Shown: positions 1-10,978 of the stretch, piece by piece
Layout: each line of letters opens with the position of its first letter
Numbering within the stretch: position 1 is the stretch's first letter
From: Gilliamella sp. B3022
GTDB lineage: Bacteria > Pseudomonadota > Gammaproteobacteria > Enterobacterales > Orbaceae
Assembly (NCBI RefSeq): GCF_028751545.1
Contig: NZ_CP071867.1
Coordinates: forward strand, 1,523,306 to 1,587,305
Direction of reading: 5' to 3'
DNA: 64,000 bases
Notes under the pieces: generated by a model
Told to the model about the DNA's origin: nothing
Database searches by the model: none
The model's input: the letters and a program-made list of their open reading frames with translations, nothing else
Translations under genes and position numbers: made by a program

Positions 1-433
1 AAATCAATTTTTAGGTGAATTAGGTCTTTTTGAAGAAGGAACAGAGCGAAGCGCTTGGGTTAAAGCCAAAACAAGTTGTGAAGTTGCTGAAATCTCATAC
101 AAGAAATTTAAGCAACTTGTTCAGGTCAATCCCGATATTTTAATGAAACTTGCCAGCCAAATGGCTAGTCGATTACAAGTGACATCCGAAAAGGTCAGTA
201 ATTTAGCTTTCCTTGATGTTGCTGGTCGTATTGCACAAACCTTATTAAATCTAGCCAAACAGCCTGATGCCATGACTCATCCTGATGGTATGCAAATTAA
301 AATTACTCGTCAGGAAATAGGTCAGATTGTTGGATGTTCTCGTGAGACGGTAGGTCGAATTTTAAAAATGCTTGAAGATCAACATTTAATTTCAGCTCAT
401 GGTAAAACTATTGTTGTTTACGGAACACGCTAA
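1..433 (+). CDS. crp: cAMP receptor protein CRP, 3' part
   Basis: Global transcription regulator that binds cAMP and TGTGA-type sites. The gene is cut by the window edge: the frame is open from base 2 and the visible 143 codons cover the end of the cyclic-nucleotide domain ([14 protein letters not shown]), the dimerisation helix ([14 protein letters not shown]) and the whole DNA-binding domain, with recognition helix [10 protein letters not shown] and the C-terminus IVVYGTR. The match to enterobacterial CRP is close to residue-for-residue. An internal Met at 143 is not the start because the upstream codons are clearly CRP. It is followed 61 bp later by uppS, an unusual neighbour, and no terminator is visible between them. 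Confidence 0.97.
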   Translation, partial: NQFLGELGLFEEGTERSAWVKAKTSCEVAEISYKKFKQLVQVNPDILMKLASQMASRLQVTSEKVSNLAFLDVAGRIAQTLLNLAKQPDAMTHPDGMQIKITRQEIGQIVGCSRETVGRILKMLEDQHLISAHGKTIVVYGTR

Positions 434-494
434 GTGATTAAACAAATACTTGATAACAAGTTGATAAAATGATTTATATTATACGGTATATTTC

Positions 495-1226
495 ATGATT
501 CAAGAAAGATACATTCCTAAGCATATCGCGATCATTATGGATGGAAATGGTCGCTGGGCACAGCAACGAAAACAATTACGTGCAGTTGGACATAGAGCCG
601 GTTTGAAAGCCGTACGTAAAATTGTTACCTATGCTTCAACTCTTGGCATAAAAGTTTTAACGTTGTATGCTTTTAGTAGTGAAAATTGGAAACGCCCACC
701 GAATGAAGTTTCTGCTTTAGTTTCTTTATTTATTTATGCTTTGAATCGTGAAGTGAAAAGTTTACATAAAAATAATATTCGATTAAATATTATCGGTAAT
801 ATTTCTCAATTTAATGATGATCTACAAAATAAGATTATCAATGCTGAACAATTAACGAAAAATAATTCGGGACTGGTTTTAAATATTGCTGCTAATTATG
901 GTGGTCGTTGGGATATTTTAGAGTCAACTAAAAAAATGGTTAAACAAGTCTTAGATGGTAAAATAACTTTAGATGATATTACTGAGGAACGATTGGATTC
1001 GGAAATAAGTATGCATGAGTTTCCTGAAGTTGATTTAGTTATTCGTACCGGTGGAGAATATAGGATCAGTAATTTTTTATTGTGGCAGATCGCTTATTCT
1101 GAACTTTACTTTACTGATGTTTTATGGCCAGACTTCGATCAAACGTTATTTGACAAAGCCATTAATGTCTTTAATACCAGAGAGCGACGTTTTGGCGGTA
1201 TACCTATAGAGGAGCATCCATGTTAA
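495..1226 (+). CDS. uppS: Undecaprenyl diphosphate synthase (cis-prenyltransferase)
   Basis: Cytosolic enzyme that condenses isopentenyl diphosphate units onto farnesyl diphosphate to make the C55 lipid carrier for peptidoglycan and O-antigen. The 243 residues are the usual length. The N-terminal [13 protein letters not shown] motif holds the catalytic Asp (residue 16), and the C-terminal block DLVIRTGGE...RISNFLLWQ is the second family signature. No strong Shine-Dalgarno sequence precedes the ATG at 495, but homology begins within a few residues of it. The last codons overlap the cdsA start. This is the first gene of the envelope operon; dxr, which precedes it in Escherichia coli, is replaced here by crp. 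Confidence 0.96.
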   Translation: MIQERYIPKHIAIIMDGNGRWAQQRKQLRAVGHRAGLKAVRKIVTYASTLGIKVLTLYAFSSENWKRPPNEVSALVSLFIYALNREVKSLHKNNIRLNIIGNISQFNDDLQNKIINAEQLTKNNSGLVLNIAANYGGRWDILESTKKMVKQVLDGKITLDDITEERLDSEISMHEFPEVDLVIRTGGEYRISNFLLWQIAYSELYFTDVLWPDFDQTLFDKAINVFNTRERRFGGIPIEEHPC

Positions 1227-2059
1227 TTCAACGATTACTTGCTGCAATCGTGCTAATTCCACTTGTAATTCTTCTGCTTTTTTTTGCACAACTATCGATA
1301 TTCGCTTGTATTATGATTGCTGTTGGTGGTCTAGCTGCATGGGAGTGGTCCCAGTTTTTACATATTACTAATAAGCATTTAAAATTAATGTTTACTTTTT
1401 TTATCGTAGTTATAGTAGCTTTGTTATATTTTATGCCAATCTCTTTTGAGATTAAATCCAGACTGTATAATATTATATTATCACTTTCAATTATTTGGTG
1501 GTTAGTTGCATTATACTTAGTCATAAGTTATCCCAAAACCATACACTATTGGTCAAATGTTGCTGTAAAATTAATCTTTGCTTTTTTTACATTGGTTCCT
1601 TTCTTTCTTAGCATGATAGAGTTAAGATCGATTAATTATAATTCAAATTGTTATACAGGGGCAATCTTGCTGTTATATGTATTTGTGTTAGTATGGGCAA
1701 CAGATACTGGAGCTTACTTTGCCGGTCGAATGTTTGGTAAACGAAAATTAGCACCAAAAGTTTCTCCGGGTAAAACTGTAGAAGGTTTTATTGGTGGTGT
1801 TAGTGTCGCACTTATAATTAGTTTAATTGTTTATTATTCTAATCTGTTCAATATAAAATTTAATGTTTTTTTTATCAGTTCTTTATTTGCTATTTTAGTC
1901 TCAGTATTAGGTGATTTAACTGAAAGTATGTTTAAACGCGAAGCAGGCATTAAAGATAGTGGTTATTTAATACCTGGGCATGGCGGTATTTTAGATAGAA
2001 TTGACAGTTTAACAGCTGCAGTTCCAATTTTTACAGCGCTATCTTTATACTTATCATAG
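1220..2059 (+). CDS. cdsA: Phosphatidate cytidylyltransferase (CDP-diglyceride synthase)
   Basis: Integral inner-membrane enzyme that makes CDP-diacylglycerol from CTP and phosphatidic acid, the branch point for all phospholipids. The 279-residue protein is mostly hydrophobic, with about eight transmembrane stretches. The conserved cytoplasmic loop [13 protein letters not shown] lies mid-protein, and the CdsA signature [18 protein letters not shown] followed by [12 protein letters not shown] is near the C-terminus. The ATG overlaps the end of uppS, indicating translational coupling. An rseP ribosome-binding site (AGAGAGG) sits just after the stop. Confidence 0.96.
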   Translation: MLIQRLLAAIVLIPLVILLLFFAQLSIFACIMIAVGGLAAWEWSQFLHITNKHLKLMFTFFIVVIVALLYFMPISFEIKSRLYNIILSLSIIWWLVALYLVISYPKTIHYWSNVAVKLIFAFFTLVPFFLSMIELRSINYNSNCYTGAILLLYVFVLVWATDTGAYFAGRMFGKRKLAPKVSPGKTVEGFIGGVSVALIISLIVYYSNLFNIKFNVFFISSLFAILVSVLGDLTESMFKREAGIKDSGYLIPGHGGILDRIDSLTAAVPIFTALSLYLS

Positions 2060-2073
2060 AGAGGTAATTTGTT

Positions 2074-3393
2074 TTGCTTTGGGCATTGCTGCTATTTATC
2101 ATTACTATGAGTATTTTAGTCACTGTACATGAATTTGGGCATTTTTTTATTGCTCGTTTATGTGGGGTTTATGTTGAGCGCTTTTCAATTGGTTTTGGAA
2201 AAAAAATGTGGTCATATAAATTTTCAAGTGGAACTGAATTGGTAATTGCTATGATTCCACTTGGTGGTTATGTTAGAATGCTCAATGAAAAAGCACAACA
2301 CACTTCAATTCATGATGAAAAATTTGCTTTTAATAGAAAAAAAACATGGCAAAAAATGGCAATCATATTTGCAGGACCTTTTGCAAATTTTGTTTTAGCT
2401 GCGATAATTTATTGGGTTATTTTTTTAAACGGAGTGATGGTTTATCCTGTAAAAGTAAAAGATACAATTGCCAATACTCCAGCTTCTAAATTGTATATTC
2501 CTTATGGAGCAGAGCTAAAAACTATTAATAATATTAATATCAATAGTTGGAACGATGTAAATTTAGCATTGATATCTGTATTAGGTAAAAATAGTGTATC
2601 TTTATCTTATATTGATACAGATAATAATGGTAATTTGATAGAAGTTATAAAGAACGTTGATATTAGTCATTGGAATTTCGATATTGAAAAAGAATCGTCC
2701 ATTACGTCATTTGGTTTTCTTCCTAAAACATTGGAAATTTATCCAATTGTGAGTAAAATTGTACCAAAATCTGCTGCAGAAAAAGCGGGATTACAAGTTG
2801 GTGATGAAATAATCAGTTATAATGATCATCTTTATACAAATTGGAATGATTTTTCTTCTGAAATAAAAAAAGCAAATGCAATGGTATTAAAGGTTAAACG
2901 GGGTAATAATGAAATTTATCTTGATTTAATACCAAAAGTTCAGAAGAATGGAGAAGGTATTGCGGGTTTATATCCTTCCTCAGAAGTAGTAGTTAAGCAA
3001 TATGGTTTTTTAGAAGGATTGGGTAAAAGTTTTGAACAAACAGTATTGACAACAAAACTAACTGTAGGTTCACTTTATCAATTAATGACAGGTGTTATTG
3101 GTCTTAAACATTTATCAGGGCCAATAACAATAGCAAAAAGCGCAGAGCAAACAGCAAGTTATGGTTTCACACCTTACTTATATTTTCTTGCATTTATTAG
3201 TATAAGTTTGGGAGTTATCAATCTTGTCCCATTACCAATATTAGATGGTGGGCAGCTTGTCTTTTTATTGCTTGAAAAGATAAAAGGGAAAGCCTTATCA
3301 GATCAAACCCAAGAAAGATTATTTCGCATAGGGTTTTTTTTATTAATAGTAATAATGGGAATTGCACTATTTAACGATTTTTTACGATTGTGA
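2074..3393 (+). CDS. rseP: Site-2 intramembrane zinc metalloprotease RseP
   Basis: Inner-membrane protease that performs the second cut of the anti-sigma factor RseA in the sigma-E envelope stress pathway and clears remnant signal peptides. The start is a TTG at 2074, supported by AGAGAGG at 2057-2064 and by homology starting there. The zinc motif HEFGH is at residues 19-23 in the first membrane helix, and the third zinc ligand is in PLPILDGG (Asp near 391). Two periplasmic PDZ regions lie between; the first (about 120-200) is poorly conserved, the second (about 225-300) contains the typical AAEKAGLQVGDEI. The length of 439 is slightly below E. coli RseP (450). Confidence 0.95.
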   Translation: MLWALLLFIITMSILVTVHEFGHFFIARLCGVYVERFSIGFGKKMWSYKFSSGTELVIAMIPLGGYVRMLNEKAQHTSIHDEKFAFNRKKTWQKMAIIFAGPFANFVLAAIIYWVIFLNGVMVYPVKVKDTIANTPASKLYIPYGAELKTINNININSWNDVNLALISVLGKNSVSLSYIDTDNNGNLIEVIKNVDISHWNFDIEKESSITSFGFLPKTLEIYPIVSKIVPKSAAEKAGLQVGDEIISYNDHLYTNWNDFSSEIKKANAMVLKVKRGNNEIYLDLIPKVQKNGEGIAGLYPSSEVVVKQYGFLEGLGKSFEQTVLTTKLTVGSLYQLMTGVIGLKHLSGPITIAKSAEQTASYGFTPYLYFLAFISISLGVINLVPLPILDGGQLVFLLLEKIKGKALSDQTQERLFRIGFFLLIVIMGIALFNDFLRL

Positions 3394-3418
3394 TGGGATG
3401 AGGTTATAAACATTTACA

Positions 3419-5842
3419 ATGAAAATAAATAAATTACTTATAGCATCTTTGCTGTTCAGTAGTACAGCAATATATAGTTCCAACGCATTTTGTGTTGATG
3501 ATTTTATAGTAAAAGATATTAAATTCGAAGGGTTACAGAGAGTTACCCAAGGCGCTGCATTGCTTGAAATGCCAGTTCAAGTTGGTGATTATGTTAATGA
3601 AGCTGACTTAGGTCGTATTATCAAATCCCTTTATGCTAGTGGTAATTTTGATAATATCAGTGTTTCCCGAGATGGTAATAAATTGATTGTTCATGTTCAA
3701 GAGCGTCCAATTATTGCGAGTATTACTTTTTCTGGTAATAAATCAGTTAAAGATGATATGTTAAAAAAGAATTTAGATAGCTCTGGAATTCGGGAAGGCG
3801 AAGCATTAGATCGTACAATGCTTTCGGCTATTGAAAAAGGTTTAGAAGATTTTTATTACAGCGTGGGTAAATATAATGCAAAAGTTAAAGCTGTAGTTAC
3901 CCCATTATCTCGTAATCGAGCTGATTTAAAATTGGTTATTGCTGAAGGTAAATCAGCACTAATTGATCAAATCAATATTGTAGGTGCTAAAGCATTTTCT
4001 TCAGAAGAACTCATCTCACGTTTTTCTTTACGTGATGAAGTTCCATGGTGGAACATGCTTGGTGACCGAAAATATCAAAAACAAAAATTAGCTAGTGATT
4101 TAGATGAATTACAAAGTTTCTATCTAAATCGTGGTTATGCTCGATTTAATATTGATTCCACACAAGTAAGTTTAACACCAGATAAAAAAGGTATTTACGT
4201 AACTATTAACATCCATGAGGGCGAGCAATACAAGTTATCAGGCATTGATTTCAAAGGAAAATTTGCTGGGCATAAAGATGTTATTGCCAAAATAGCTAAT
4301 GAGCGTGTATCGGTTGGCGACTTATATAATGGTAAAAAAATAACAGATATTGAAGATAATGTTAAACGACTACTTGCTAATTTCGGTTATGCTTACCCTA
4401 AAGTCATTATTGAGCCAGAAATGGATGATTCCAAGCATACTGTAAAGCTAATTGTTATGGTTGATGTCGGACAACGTTACTATGTTCGTAATATTAAAAT
4501 TGTTGGTAATACCGTAACAAGTGAAAGTGTTATCCGCCGTGAGCTTCGTCAAATGGAAGGTGCATGGTTAAGTAACGGGTTAGTTGAGTTAGGTAAAGAA
4601 CGCTTAAGTCGATTAGGTTTTTTTGATACTGTTGAAGCGAATACTGAACGAGTACCAGGAATAGATGATCAAGTTGATATCATCTATAAAGTTGCAGAGC
4701 GTAATACAGGTAGTATTAAATTTGGTGTGGGTATTGGTTCTGATAGTGGAGTTAGTTTTAATGCAGGTATATCTCAAGATAACTGGTTAGGTACAGGTAA
4801 CAGCGTATCGTTTGATATTAATACAACTGATACTGATAAAACAGCCTCTATTTCAATTGTTGATCCATATTTTACTGTAGATGGAGTAAGCTTAGGTGGT
4901 AGTGTTTACTATAATACTTATAAAGCAGATGACGATGATGAAGAGTCAGAATACTCAAGCAAAACATGGGGGGCATCAGCAAATTTAGGATTTCCGATTA
5001 GTGAAAATAATTTCGTTCGCTTTGGAACAGAATATGCCAATCATAAATTGTCTGACATGAAAGCTCAATATGGAATGTGGCGTTACTTTGACTCTATGGG
5101 TAAAAATATGAAGAATAGACGTTCTATTTCTTTCGATACTAATGATTTATTGCTAAATGCTTATTGGACATATAATTCATTAGATCGAGGATTTTTTCCA
5201 ACTGATGGTTTAAAAGTGACAGCCAATGCAAAAATAACAGCGCCTGTATTCGATAATCGATTCTATAAACTAGTTACTGATGCTTCCTATTATTATCCAT
5301 TTGATTCTGAACATCATTGGGTTTTCTTAACTCGAGGGAGATTGGGTTATGGTAATGGTTTTGGTGGTAAAGAATTGCCTTTCTATGAGAACTTCTATGC
5401 TGGCGGTTCAACTGTATTGCGTGGTTTTAAAGCCAATACTGTTGGCCCTAAAGCGGTTTACTTTAATAATGAAGATGGTTGTAGTGATTTAGATAATACA
5501 AGTAAATGTAAAAGATCAAAGGATGCGGTTGGCGGTAATGCCTTAGCATTTGCCAGTACAGAGTTAATTGTTCCTACTCCATTTGCTGGAGAAAAATATA
5601 AAGATAGCATTCGTACCTCAATATTTTTTGACGCAGGTACCGTATGGGATACTGAGTGGAATTTTAAGAACAATGATATTCCAGATTATAGTTCACCTTC
5701 TGATATAAGAATGTCAGCAGGATTAGCTATTCAATGGATGTCACCATTAGGTCCATTAGTCTTTTCTTATGCTCAACCTCTTAAGAAATATAATGGTGAT
5801 TCAGCACAACAATTCCAATTTAATATCGGTTCGACATGGTAA
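3419..5842 (+). CDS. bamA: Outer-membrane protein assembly factor BamA
   Basis: Omp85-family pore that folds and inserts beta-barrel proteins into the outer membrane. The 807-residue precursor starts with a signal peptide ending near residue 25 (SSNAFC). Five POTRA domains follow (about residues 26-425), beginning [15 protein letters not shown], and then a 16-strand barrel. The diagnostic lid-loop motif RGF is at residues 668-670 (VLRGF), and the protein ends in a terminal-strand pattern with a final aromatic residue (FNIGSTW). It lies between rseP and skp as in related bacteria. An acidic run (DDDDEE) lies in an extracellular loop of the barrel. Confidence 0.97.
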   Translation: MKINKLLIASLLFSSTAIYSSNAFCVDDFIVKDIKFEGLQRVTQGAALLEMPVQVGDYVNEADLGRIIKSLYASGNFDNISVSRDGNKLIVHVQERPIIASITFSGNKSVKDDMLKKNLDSSGIREGEALDRTMLSAIEKGLEDFYYSVGKYNAKVKAVVTPLSRNRADLKLVIAEGKSALIDQINIVGAKAFSSEELISRFSLRDEVPWWNMLGDRKYQKQKLASDLDELQSFYLNRGYARFNIDSTQVSLTPDKKGIYVTINIHEGEQYKLSGIDFKGKFAGHKDVIAKIANERVSVGDLYNGKKITDIEDNVKRLLANFGYAYPKVIIEPEMDDSKHTVKLIVMVDVGQRYYVRNIKIVGNTVTSESVIRRELRQMEGAWLSNGLVELGKERLSRLGFFDTVEANTERVPGIDDQVDIIYKVAERNTGSIKFGVGIGSDSGVSFNAGISQDNWLGTGNSVSFDINTTDTDKTASISIVDPYFTVDGVSLGGSVYYNTYKADDDDEESEYSSKTWGASANLGFPISENNFVRFGTEYANHKLSDMKAQYGMWRYFDSMGKNMKNRRSISFDTNDLLLNAYWTYNSLDRGFFPTDGLKVTANAKITAPVFDNRFYKLVTDASYYYPFDSEHHWVFLTRGRLGYGNGFGGKELPFYENFYAGGSTVLRGFKANTVGPKAVYFNNEDGCSDLDNTSKCKRSKDAVGGNALAFASTELIVPTPFAGEKYKDSIRTSIFFDAGTVWDTEWNFKNNDIPDYSSPSDIRMSAGLAIQWMSPLGPLVFSYAQPLKKYNGDSAQQFQFNIGSTW

Positions 5843-5881
5843 CTCCATGTCAAAATTAATAAATAGACATAGGTGAAGAAA

Positions 5882-6370
5882 GTGAAAAAAATTATATCTG
5901 TTCTTAGTATAAGTGCTGCATTACTGTTTACTGGTATGGCAAATGCAGAAGTTAAAATTGGTGTTATTGATGTAATGTCTGTTTTACAAAATATGCCACA
6001 GCGAGAAACAGTTGGACAAGCTTTAAATAAAGAATTTGAGGCAAGAGAGAAATCATTACGAGAAGAAGAACAGAAAGCCAGTGAAGCGGCAGCTCGTTTA
6101 AAAAAAGATGGTTTAACATTATCAACCTCTGAAAAAACAAAATTAAATAAAACAATTTCAGATTTTGAAAATAAAGCAAAAGCGTTCACAACAGATTACC
6201 GCAAACGTGAATCAGAAGAGATAGGTAAATTATTAACTAAAATCCAAGAAGCCGTTAAAAATATTGTTACAACAGAAAAATACGATATTATTTTAAAAGC
6301 AGAAGCTACATTATCAGCATCGGATGCGGTAGATATCACTAATAAAGTACTGGAAAAGGTTAAAAAATAA
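5882..6370 (+). CDS. skp: Periplasmic chaperone Skp (OmpH)
   Basis: Trimeric periplasmic holdase that carries unfolded outer-membrane proteins towards BamA, encoded directly upstream. The protein has a signal peptide ending near MANA-EVKIG and a long Lys/Glu-rich helical region that forms the tentacles, and is the usual size (about 162 residues). Two in-frame GTG starts exist, 5873 and 5882. I prefer 5882 because AGGTG at 5871-5875 is then properly spaced as a ribosome-binding site. The stop codon overlaps the lpxD start (TAATG). Confidence 0.92.
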   Translation: MKKIISVLSISAALLFTGMANAEVKIGVIDVMSVLQNMPQRETVGQALNKEFEAREKSLREEEQKASEAAARLKKDGLTLSTSEKTKLNKTISDFENKAKAFTTDYRKRESEEIGKLLTKIQEAVKNIVTTEKYDIILKAEATLSASDAVDITNKVLEKVKK

Positions 6371-7398
6371 TGTTTGCTTTCCGTTTAGAACAGTTGGCTA
6401 AACAACTTGATGCAAAGTTACATGGTGATGGTGATATAACTATCACAGGTATTGCATCCATGAAAAGTGCTGTATCTGGACAAATTACTTTTTTGTCCGA
6501 TAAAAAATTGCAAAATAATTTATCAGAATGTAAAGCTTCTGCCGTAGTTATGACTGAAGACAGTCTTAAGTATTGGCAAGGTTCAGCATTAATTGTAAAA
6601 GACCCTTATTTTACTTATGCAAAATTAGCTCAATGCCTTGATACTACACCTGCGCCAGCTAAAGATATTGCTGTATCAGCCGTAATTGACTCATCTGCTC
6701 AGTTAGGTAGTAATATTTCAATTGGTGCCAATGCAGTTATCGAAAGTGGTGTTATATTAGATGATAATTGTATTATTGGTGCGGGTTGTTTTATTGGTAA
6801 AGATACAAAGATAGGTGCAAATACAAAATTATGGGCTAATGTTACTGTTTATCATAACTGTATTATCGGAGATAATTGCTTAGTTCAATCTGGCACGGTA
6901 ATAGGAGCGGATGGATTTGGTTATGCTAATGATAAAGGAAAATGGATTAAAATTCCTCAATTAGGGCGCGTTGTCATTGGCAATAATGTAGAGATAGGTG
7001 CATCAACAACAATAGATAGGGGTGCGCTGGATGATACGGTTATAGGTAATGGAGTTATTATAGATAATCAGTGCCAAATTGCTCATAACGATATAATTGG
7101 TGATCATACCGCAGTTGCGGGAGGCGTTATTATGGCTGGTAGCTTAACTATTGGTCGTCACTGTCTAATTGGCGGAGCTAGTGTGATTAATGGGCATATG
7201 GAAATTTGTGATCAAGTTACTGTTACTGGTATGGGGATGGTGATGCGTCCTATCACTGAACCAGGTGTTTATTCATCAGGGATCCCACTACAAGAGAATA
7301 AAGTATGGCGAAAAACCGCTTCGTTAGTTTTACACATTGATGAAATGAATAAACGTCTGAAAGCGCTTGAGAAGAAACAATTAAATGTCTCGACGTAG
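6370..7398 (+). CDS. lpxD: UDP-3-O-(3-hydroxyacyl)glucosamine N-acyltransferase LpxD
   Basis: Third step of lipid A synthesis: transfers a hydroxyacyl chain from acyl carrier protein to the amino group of UDP-3-O-acyl-glucosamine. The 342 residues comprise an N-terminal uridine-binding domain (about 1-100), a run of left-handed beta-helix hexapeptide repeats (about 100-290; e.g. [15 protein letters not shown]) carrying the catalytic His in CQIAHN, and a C-terminal helix ([16 protein letters not shown]). It shares a TAATG junction with skp. The operon ends here; the usual fabZ-lpxA-lpxB genes do not follow within this window. Confidence 0.96.
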   Translation: MFAFRLEQLAKQLDAKLHGDGDITITGIASMKSAVSGQITFLSDKKLQNNLSECKASAVVMTEDSLKYWQGSALIVKDPYFTYAKLAQCLDTTPAPAKDIAVSAVIDSSAQLGSNISIGANAVIESGVILDDNCIIGAGCFIGKDTKIGANTKLWANVTVYHNCIIGDNCLVQSGTVIGADGFGYANDKGKWIKIPQLGRVVIGNNVEIGASTTIDRGALDDTVIGNGVIIDNQCQIAHNDIIGDHTAVAGGVIMAGSLTIGRHCLIGGASVINGHMEICDQVTVTGMGMVMRPITEPGVYSSGIPLQENKVWRKTASLVLHIDEMNKRLKALEKKQLNVST

Positions 7399-7506
7399 AC
7401 GAATACGGTCGGTATAATGTTTGCCTATTTTTATAAATTTGTTTGCTCAATTATCAATTTAAAATAATCATGGGCAAATATTATTCAATAATTTCGAGGT
7501 ATACAG

Positions 7507-8808
7507 ATGCAAGTTTCGGTGGAAACAACAAAAGGTTTAGGTAGACGTTTATCAATTACAATTCAATCAGAAGATATTAAAAAAGCAATTGATAAAGAGC
7601 TGGTTAACACTGCAAAAAAAGTACGAATTGATGGTTTTCGCAAAGGAAAAGTACCCTTAAAAATTGTTGAACAACGCTATGGTGCGTCCATTTTACAAGA
7701 TGCATTGAGTGATTTGATGCAAAAAAATTTCATTGAAGCGATTGTTCAAGAAAAATTAAATCCAGCAGGGGCCCCAACTTATACTCCAAATGAATATAAG
7801 GATGGAGAGGATTACACATTTACAGTTGAATTTGAGGTTTATCCTGAAGTTAACATCAAAGATTTAGATAAGATTGAAGTTGAAAAGCCAGTAGCTGAGG
7901 TTGTTGATGCTGATGTTGAAACAATGATTGAAACATTACGTAAACAGCAAGGGACTTGGAAGGAAGTTGATCAGGAAGCTAAAGAACAAAATCGTGTCAC
8001 TCTAGATTTTGTTGGTCAAGTTGATGGTAAGGAATTCGAAGGCGGTAAAGCTGATGATTTTGTATTAGTATTAGGTCAAGGTAGAATGATTCCAGGATTT
8101 GAGGATGCAATTTTGAATCATAAAGCTAATGACAAATTCGATATTAATGTAACATTCCCAGAAGATTATCATGCTGAAAATTTAAAAGGTAAGCCTGCCG
8201 TATTTTCTGCAACATTGAAAAAAGTTGAAGAACTTGAACTTCCAGAACTTACCGAAGAAGTCATCAAACGATTTGGTATCGCTGATGGTTCAGTTGAAAG
8301 CTTACGTGCTGAAGTCCAAAAAAATATGTTACGCGAACTCAACGCAACAATTCGTAATAAAATTAAAGCACAAGTTATTGACGGTTTAGTTAAGAATAAT
8401 GAAATTGATGTTCCTAGCGCATTAGTTGAACGAGAAATTGATGTACTACGTCAACAAGCAGTATCTCGATTTGGTGGAAACACGAAACAATCAATGGAAC
8501 TTCCTAAAGAATTATTTGAAGCTGAAGCTAAACGTCGCGTATCAGTTGGTTTATTGTTTAGCGAAATCATCGAAAGTAATAAGATTAAAGCAGATGATGA
8601 AAAGGTTAAGTCTTTAATTAATGAAATAGCCTCTGCTTACGAGGATCCTAAAGAAGTTTTCGAATTTTACAGCAAAGATAAGAAAGCAATGGATAACATT
8701 CGGTCTGTAGCAATTGAAGATCAAGTAGTTGATTTATTATTAGCTAGTGCTAAAGTAACTGATAAAAACTATTCATTTTCTGAATTAATGAATCAGCAAA
8801 TGGCTTAA
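7507..8808 (+). CDS. tig: Trigger factor, ribosome-associated chaperone
   Basis: Binds ribosomal protein L23 at the exit tunnel and shields nascent chains; also has peptidyl-prolyl isomerase activity. The 433 residues match the family length. The ribosome-binding signature GFRKGKVP is at about residues 43-50, the FKBP-type isomerase domain at about 150-245 ([30 protein letters not shown]), and the C-terminal chaperone arms follow. A GAGGT ribosome-binding site lies at 7496-7500. It precedes clpP-clpX-lon, the standard proteostasis order; a hairpin separates tig from clpP. Confidence 0.97.
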   Translation: MQVSVETTKGLGRRLSITIQSEDIKKAIDKELVNTAKKVRIDGFRKGKVPLKIVEQRYGASILQDALSDLMQKNFIEAIVQEKLNPAGAPTYTPNEYKDGEDYTFTVEFEVYPEVNIKDLDKIEVEKPVAEVVDADVETMIETLRKQQGTWKEVDQEAKEQNRVTLDFVGQVDGKEFEGGKADDFVLVLGQGRMIPGFEDAILNHKANDKFDINVTFPEDYHAENLKGKPAVFSATLKKVEELELPELTEEVIKRFGIADGSVESLRAEVQKNMLRELNATIRNKIKAQVIDGLVKNNEIDVPSALVEREIDVLRQQAVSRFGGNTKQSMELPKELFEAEAKRRVSVGLLFSEIIESNKIKADDEKVKSLINEIASAYEDPKEVFEFYSKDKKAMDNIRSVAIEDQVVDLLLASAKVTDKNYSFSELMNQQMA

Positions 8809-8849
8809 TATCTATATACTGCTTCATTCAATAAAAAAGATTACTTTTA

Positions 8850-8887
8850 AGCCCAAATAAGAATTATCTGTTTGGGCTATTTTGTTT
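8850..8887 (+). terminator. Rho-independent terminator after tig
   Basis: An 8-bp stem, AGCCCAAA (8850-8857) paired with TTTGGGCT (8871-8878), is followed by ATTTTGTTT. It lies between the tig stop and the clpP start, so it probably partly or fully separates the two transcripts. Confidence 0.7.
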
Positions 8888-8901
8888 AATAGGAGATAAA
8901 A

Positions 8902-9504
8902 ATGCCTTTAGAACCATATATGGGTGTGATTCCAATGGTTGTTGAGCAAAGCTCTCGAGGAGAAAGAGCTTACGATATATATTCACGTTTATTAAAAGAG
9001 CGAGTTATCTTTTTAACAGGACAAGTTGAAGATAATATGGCTAACTTAATTATCGCTCAAATGTTATTTTTAGAAGCGGAAAATCCTGAAAAAGATATTC
9101 ATTTATATATAAATTCGCCAGGAGGTGTTGTTACAGCTGGAATGGCTATTTATGATACGATGCAATTTATAAAACCAGATGTTAGTACAATTTGTTTGGG
9201 ACAAGCGTGTTCAATGGGATCATTGCTTCTAACTGCAGGAACAAAAGGGAAACGATATTGCTTACCTAATGCTAGAGTAATGATTCACCAACCATTAGGC
9301 GGTTTTCAAGGACAAGCTTCAGATATTCAAATACATGCACAAGAAATTTTACAAGTAAAAAGTCGTTTAAATAATATTTTGTCTATGCATACTGGTCAAG
9401 ATATTAGTGTAATTGAAAAAGATACAGATCGTGATAACTTTATGTCTGCCGAAAAAGCAGTTGAATATGGTTTAGTGGACGCCATATATAGTAAACGTTC
9501 ATAA
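8902..9504 (+). CDS. clpP: ATP-dependent Clp protease proteolytic subunit ClpP
   Basis: Serine peptidase forming the tetradecameric chamber that degrades substrates unfolded by ClpX or ClpA. The 200 residues include the oxyanion/substrate groove [10 protein letters not shown], the nucleophile Ser104 in GQACSMG and the catalytic His129 in MIHQPLGG; the Asp is in the DTDRDNFM region. AGGAGA just upstream is a strong ribosome-binding site. It is followed directly by clpX. The N-terminus is shorter than the E. coli propeptide form, so the mature protein may need little processing. Confidence 0.97.
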   Translation: MPLEPYMGVIPMVVEQSSRGERAYDIYSRLLKERVIFLTGQVEDNMANLIIAQMLFLEAENPEKDIHLYINSPGGVVTAGMAIYDTMQFIKPDVSTICLGQACSMGSLLLTAGTKGKRYCLPNARVMIHQPLGGFQGQASDIQIHAQEILQVKSRLNNILSMHTGQDISVIEKDTDRDNFMSAEKAVEYGLVDAIYSKRS

Positions 9505-9525
9505 TAAATTAGCTAGGTGGTAAAA

Positions 9526-10791
9526 GTGAATAATGAAAGCTCAGAAAAATTACTCTATTGTACTTTTTGTGGTAAAAGTGAACATGAAGTTCGCAAACTA
9601 ATTGCAGGACCATCATCTATTTATATTTGTAATGAGTGTATTGGGTTATGCAATGATATTTTAAAAGAAGAGACAAAAAATTTTCTCTCACATGAAGAAT
9701 TTAATAGTAAACCATTACCAACTCCTCATGAAATTCGAAACCATCTTGATGAATATGTTATTGGTCAAGAAAAAGCAAAAAAAGTATTATCTGTAGCTGT
9801 TTATAATCATTATAAACGTTTACGTAATTATATAAGTCATAATGATGTCGAATTAGGTAAAAGTAATATCTTATTAATTGGTCCAACTGGTAGTGGTAAA
9901 ACATTATTAGCTGAAACTTTAGCTCGCTTTTTGGATGTTCCTTTTGCGATGGCAGATGCTACAACATTAACTGAGGCTGGGTATGTTGGTGAAGATGTTG
10001 AAAATATCATCCAAAAATTATTGCAAAGTTGTGATTATGATATTGAAAAAGCACAACGTGGCATAATCTACATTGATGAAATAGATAAGATTTCAAGAAA
10101 ATCGGATAATCCTTCAATCACTAGAGATGTATCAGGTGAAGGAGTTCAGCAAGCATTATTAAAAATTATTGAAGGTACTATTGCTTCTGTGCCTCCGAAG
10201 GGTGGGCGTAAACATCCTCAGCAAGAATTTTTACAAGTAGATACCTCAAAAATTCTTTTTATCTGTGGTGGGGCTTTTAGTGGCTTAGATAAAGTCATTG
10301 GAAATCGCGTGTCTGTTAATACTGGCATTGGCTTTGGTGCTGATGTCAAAAGTAGTAAAAATAAGGCAACAGAGACTGAGTTACTAGCTCAAGTTGAATC
10401 TGAAGATCTAGTAAAATTTGGTTTAATTCCTGAATTTATTGGCCGATTACCAGTTATCGGGACATTATCAGAATTAGACAAAAATGCTTTAATTAGCATT
10501 TTAACTGAACCTAAAAATGCTTTGACCAAGCAGTTTGAAGAGTTATTTAGGTTAGATGGAGTTGAGTTAGAGTTTACTAAAGAGGCATTAAATGCTATTG
10601 CAATAAAAGCGTTGCAACGCAAAACCGGAGCTCGTGGTTTACGTTCTATTGTTGAAAATATTTTATTAGATATAATGTATGATTTACCATCAATAAAAAA
10701 TATTAAAAAAGTTATTGTTGAACAAGAAACAGTAGAGAAATCTCAAGCCCCAGCTTTAATTTACCGTGAAGATGTTGAGTTGTCAGCTTAA
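9526..10791 (+). CDS. clpX: ClpX, AAA+ unfoldase and specificity subunit of ClpXP
   Basis: Hexameric ATPase that recognises, unfolds and feeds proteins to ClpP. The N-terminal C4 zinc domain reads YCTFCGKS...[10 protein letters not shown]; Walker A is GPTGSGKT, Walker B IIYIDEID, and the ClpP-docking loop IGF motif is in NTGIGFGAD. The C-terminal D2 domain contains sensor-2 [10 protein letters not shown]. Two in-frame GTG codons exist (9517 and 9526); AGGTGG at 9515-9520 fits as the ribosome-binding site of 9526, which also gives the usual N-terminal length. Only about 20 bp separate it from clpP, so they form one operon. Confidence 0.96.
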   Translation: MNNESSEKLLYCTFCGKSEHEVRKLIAGPSSIYICNECIGLCNDILKEETKNFLSHEEFNSKPLPTPHEIRNHLDEYVIGQEKAKKVLSVAVYNHYKRLRNYISHNDVELGKSNILLIGPTGSGKTLLAETLARFLDVPFAMADATTLTEAGYVGEDVENIIQKLLQSCDYDIEKAQRGIIYIDEIDKISRKSDNPSITRDVSGEGVQQALLKIIEGTIASVPPKGGRKHPQQEFLQVDTSKILFICGGAFSGLDKVIGNRVSVNTGIGFGADVKSSKNKATETELLAQVESEDLVKFGLIPEFIGRLPVIGTLSELDKNALISILTEPKNALTKQFEELFRLDGVELEFTKEALNAIAIKALQRKTGARGLRSIVENILLDIMYDLPSIKNIKKVIVEQETVEKSQAPALIYREDVELSA

Positions 10792-10799
10792 CTATGAAT

Positions 10800-10831
10800 A
10801 TGCTTGTTATCGTTAATATGTTAACAAGCAT
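10800..10831 (+). terminator. Possible terminator after clpX
   Basis: Inverted repeat ATGCTTGTTA (10800-10809) / TAACAAGCAT (10822-10831) with a 12-base loop, followed by the T-rich GATCTTATTTAT. The U-tract is weak, so termination may be inefficient. Confidence 0.45.
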
Positions 10832-10915
10832 GATCTTATTTATATTATGTCTAATTACATGTAGATATTGTCAAAATGTTTAAGGAATAGTATATATTTG
10901 AATCATAAGAATAGG

Positions 10916-10943
10916 CTTGAATATCTAAAATCAATCCCAATAT
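10916..10943 (+). promoter_or_regulatory. Candidate sigma-32 (heat-shock) promoter of lon
   Basis: CTTGAA (10916-10921), a 14-base spacer and CCCAATAT (10936-10943) resemble the sigma-32 consensus CTTGAAA / CCCCATNT. It lies 35-60 bp upstream of the lon start, and lon is a sigma-32 gene in enterobacteria. Identified by eye only. Confidence 0.5.
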
Positions 10944-10978
10944 CATCATAATGGGTTTGTACTATTAGAGAGAAAAAA

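Noticed and set aside
8426-8617. 63-codon frame within tig
   Set aside because: Same-strand alternative frame of a conserved gene; no initiation signal.
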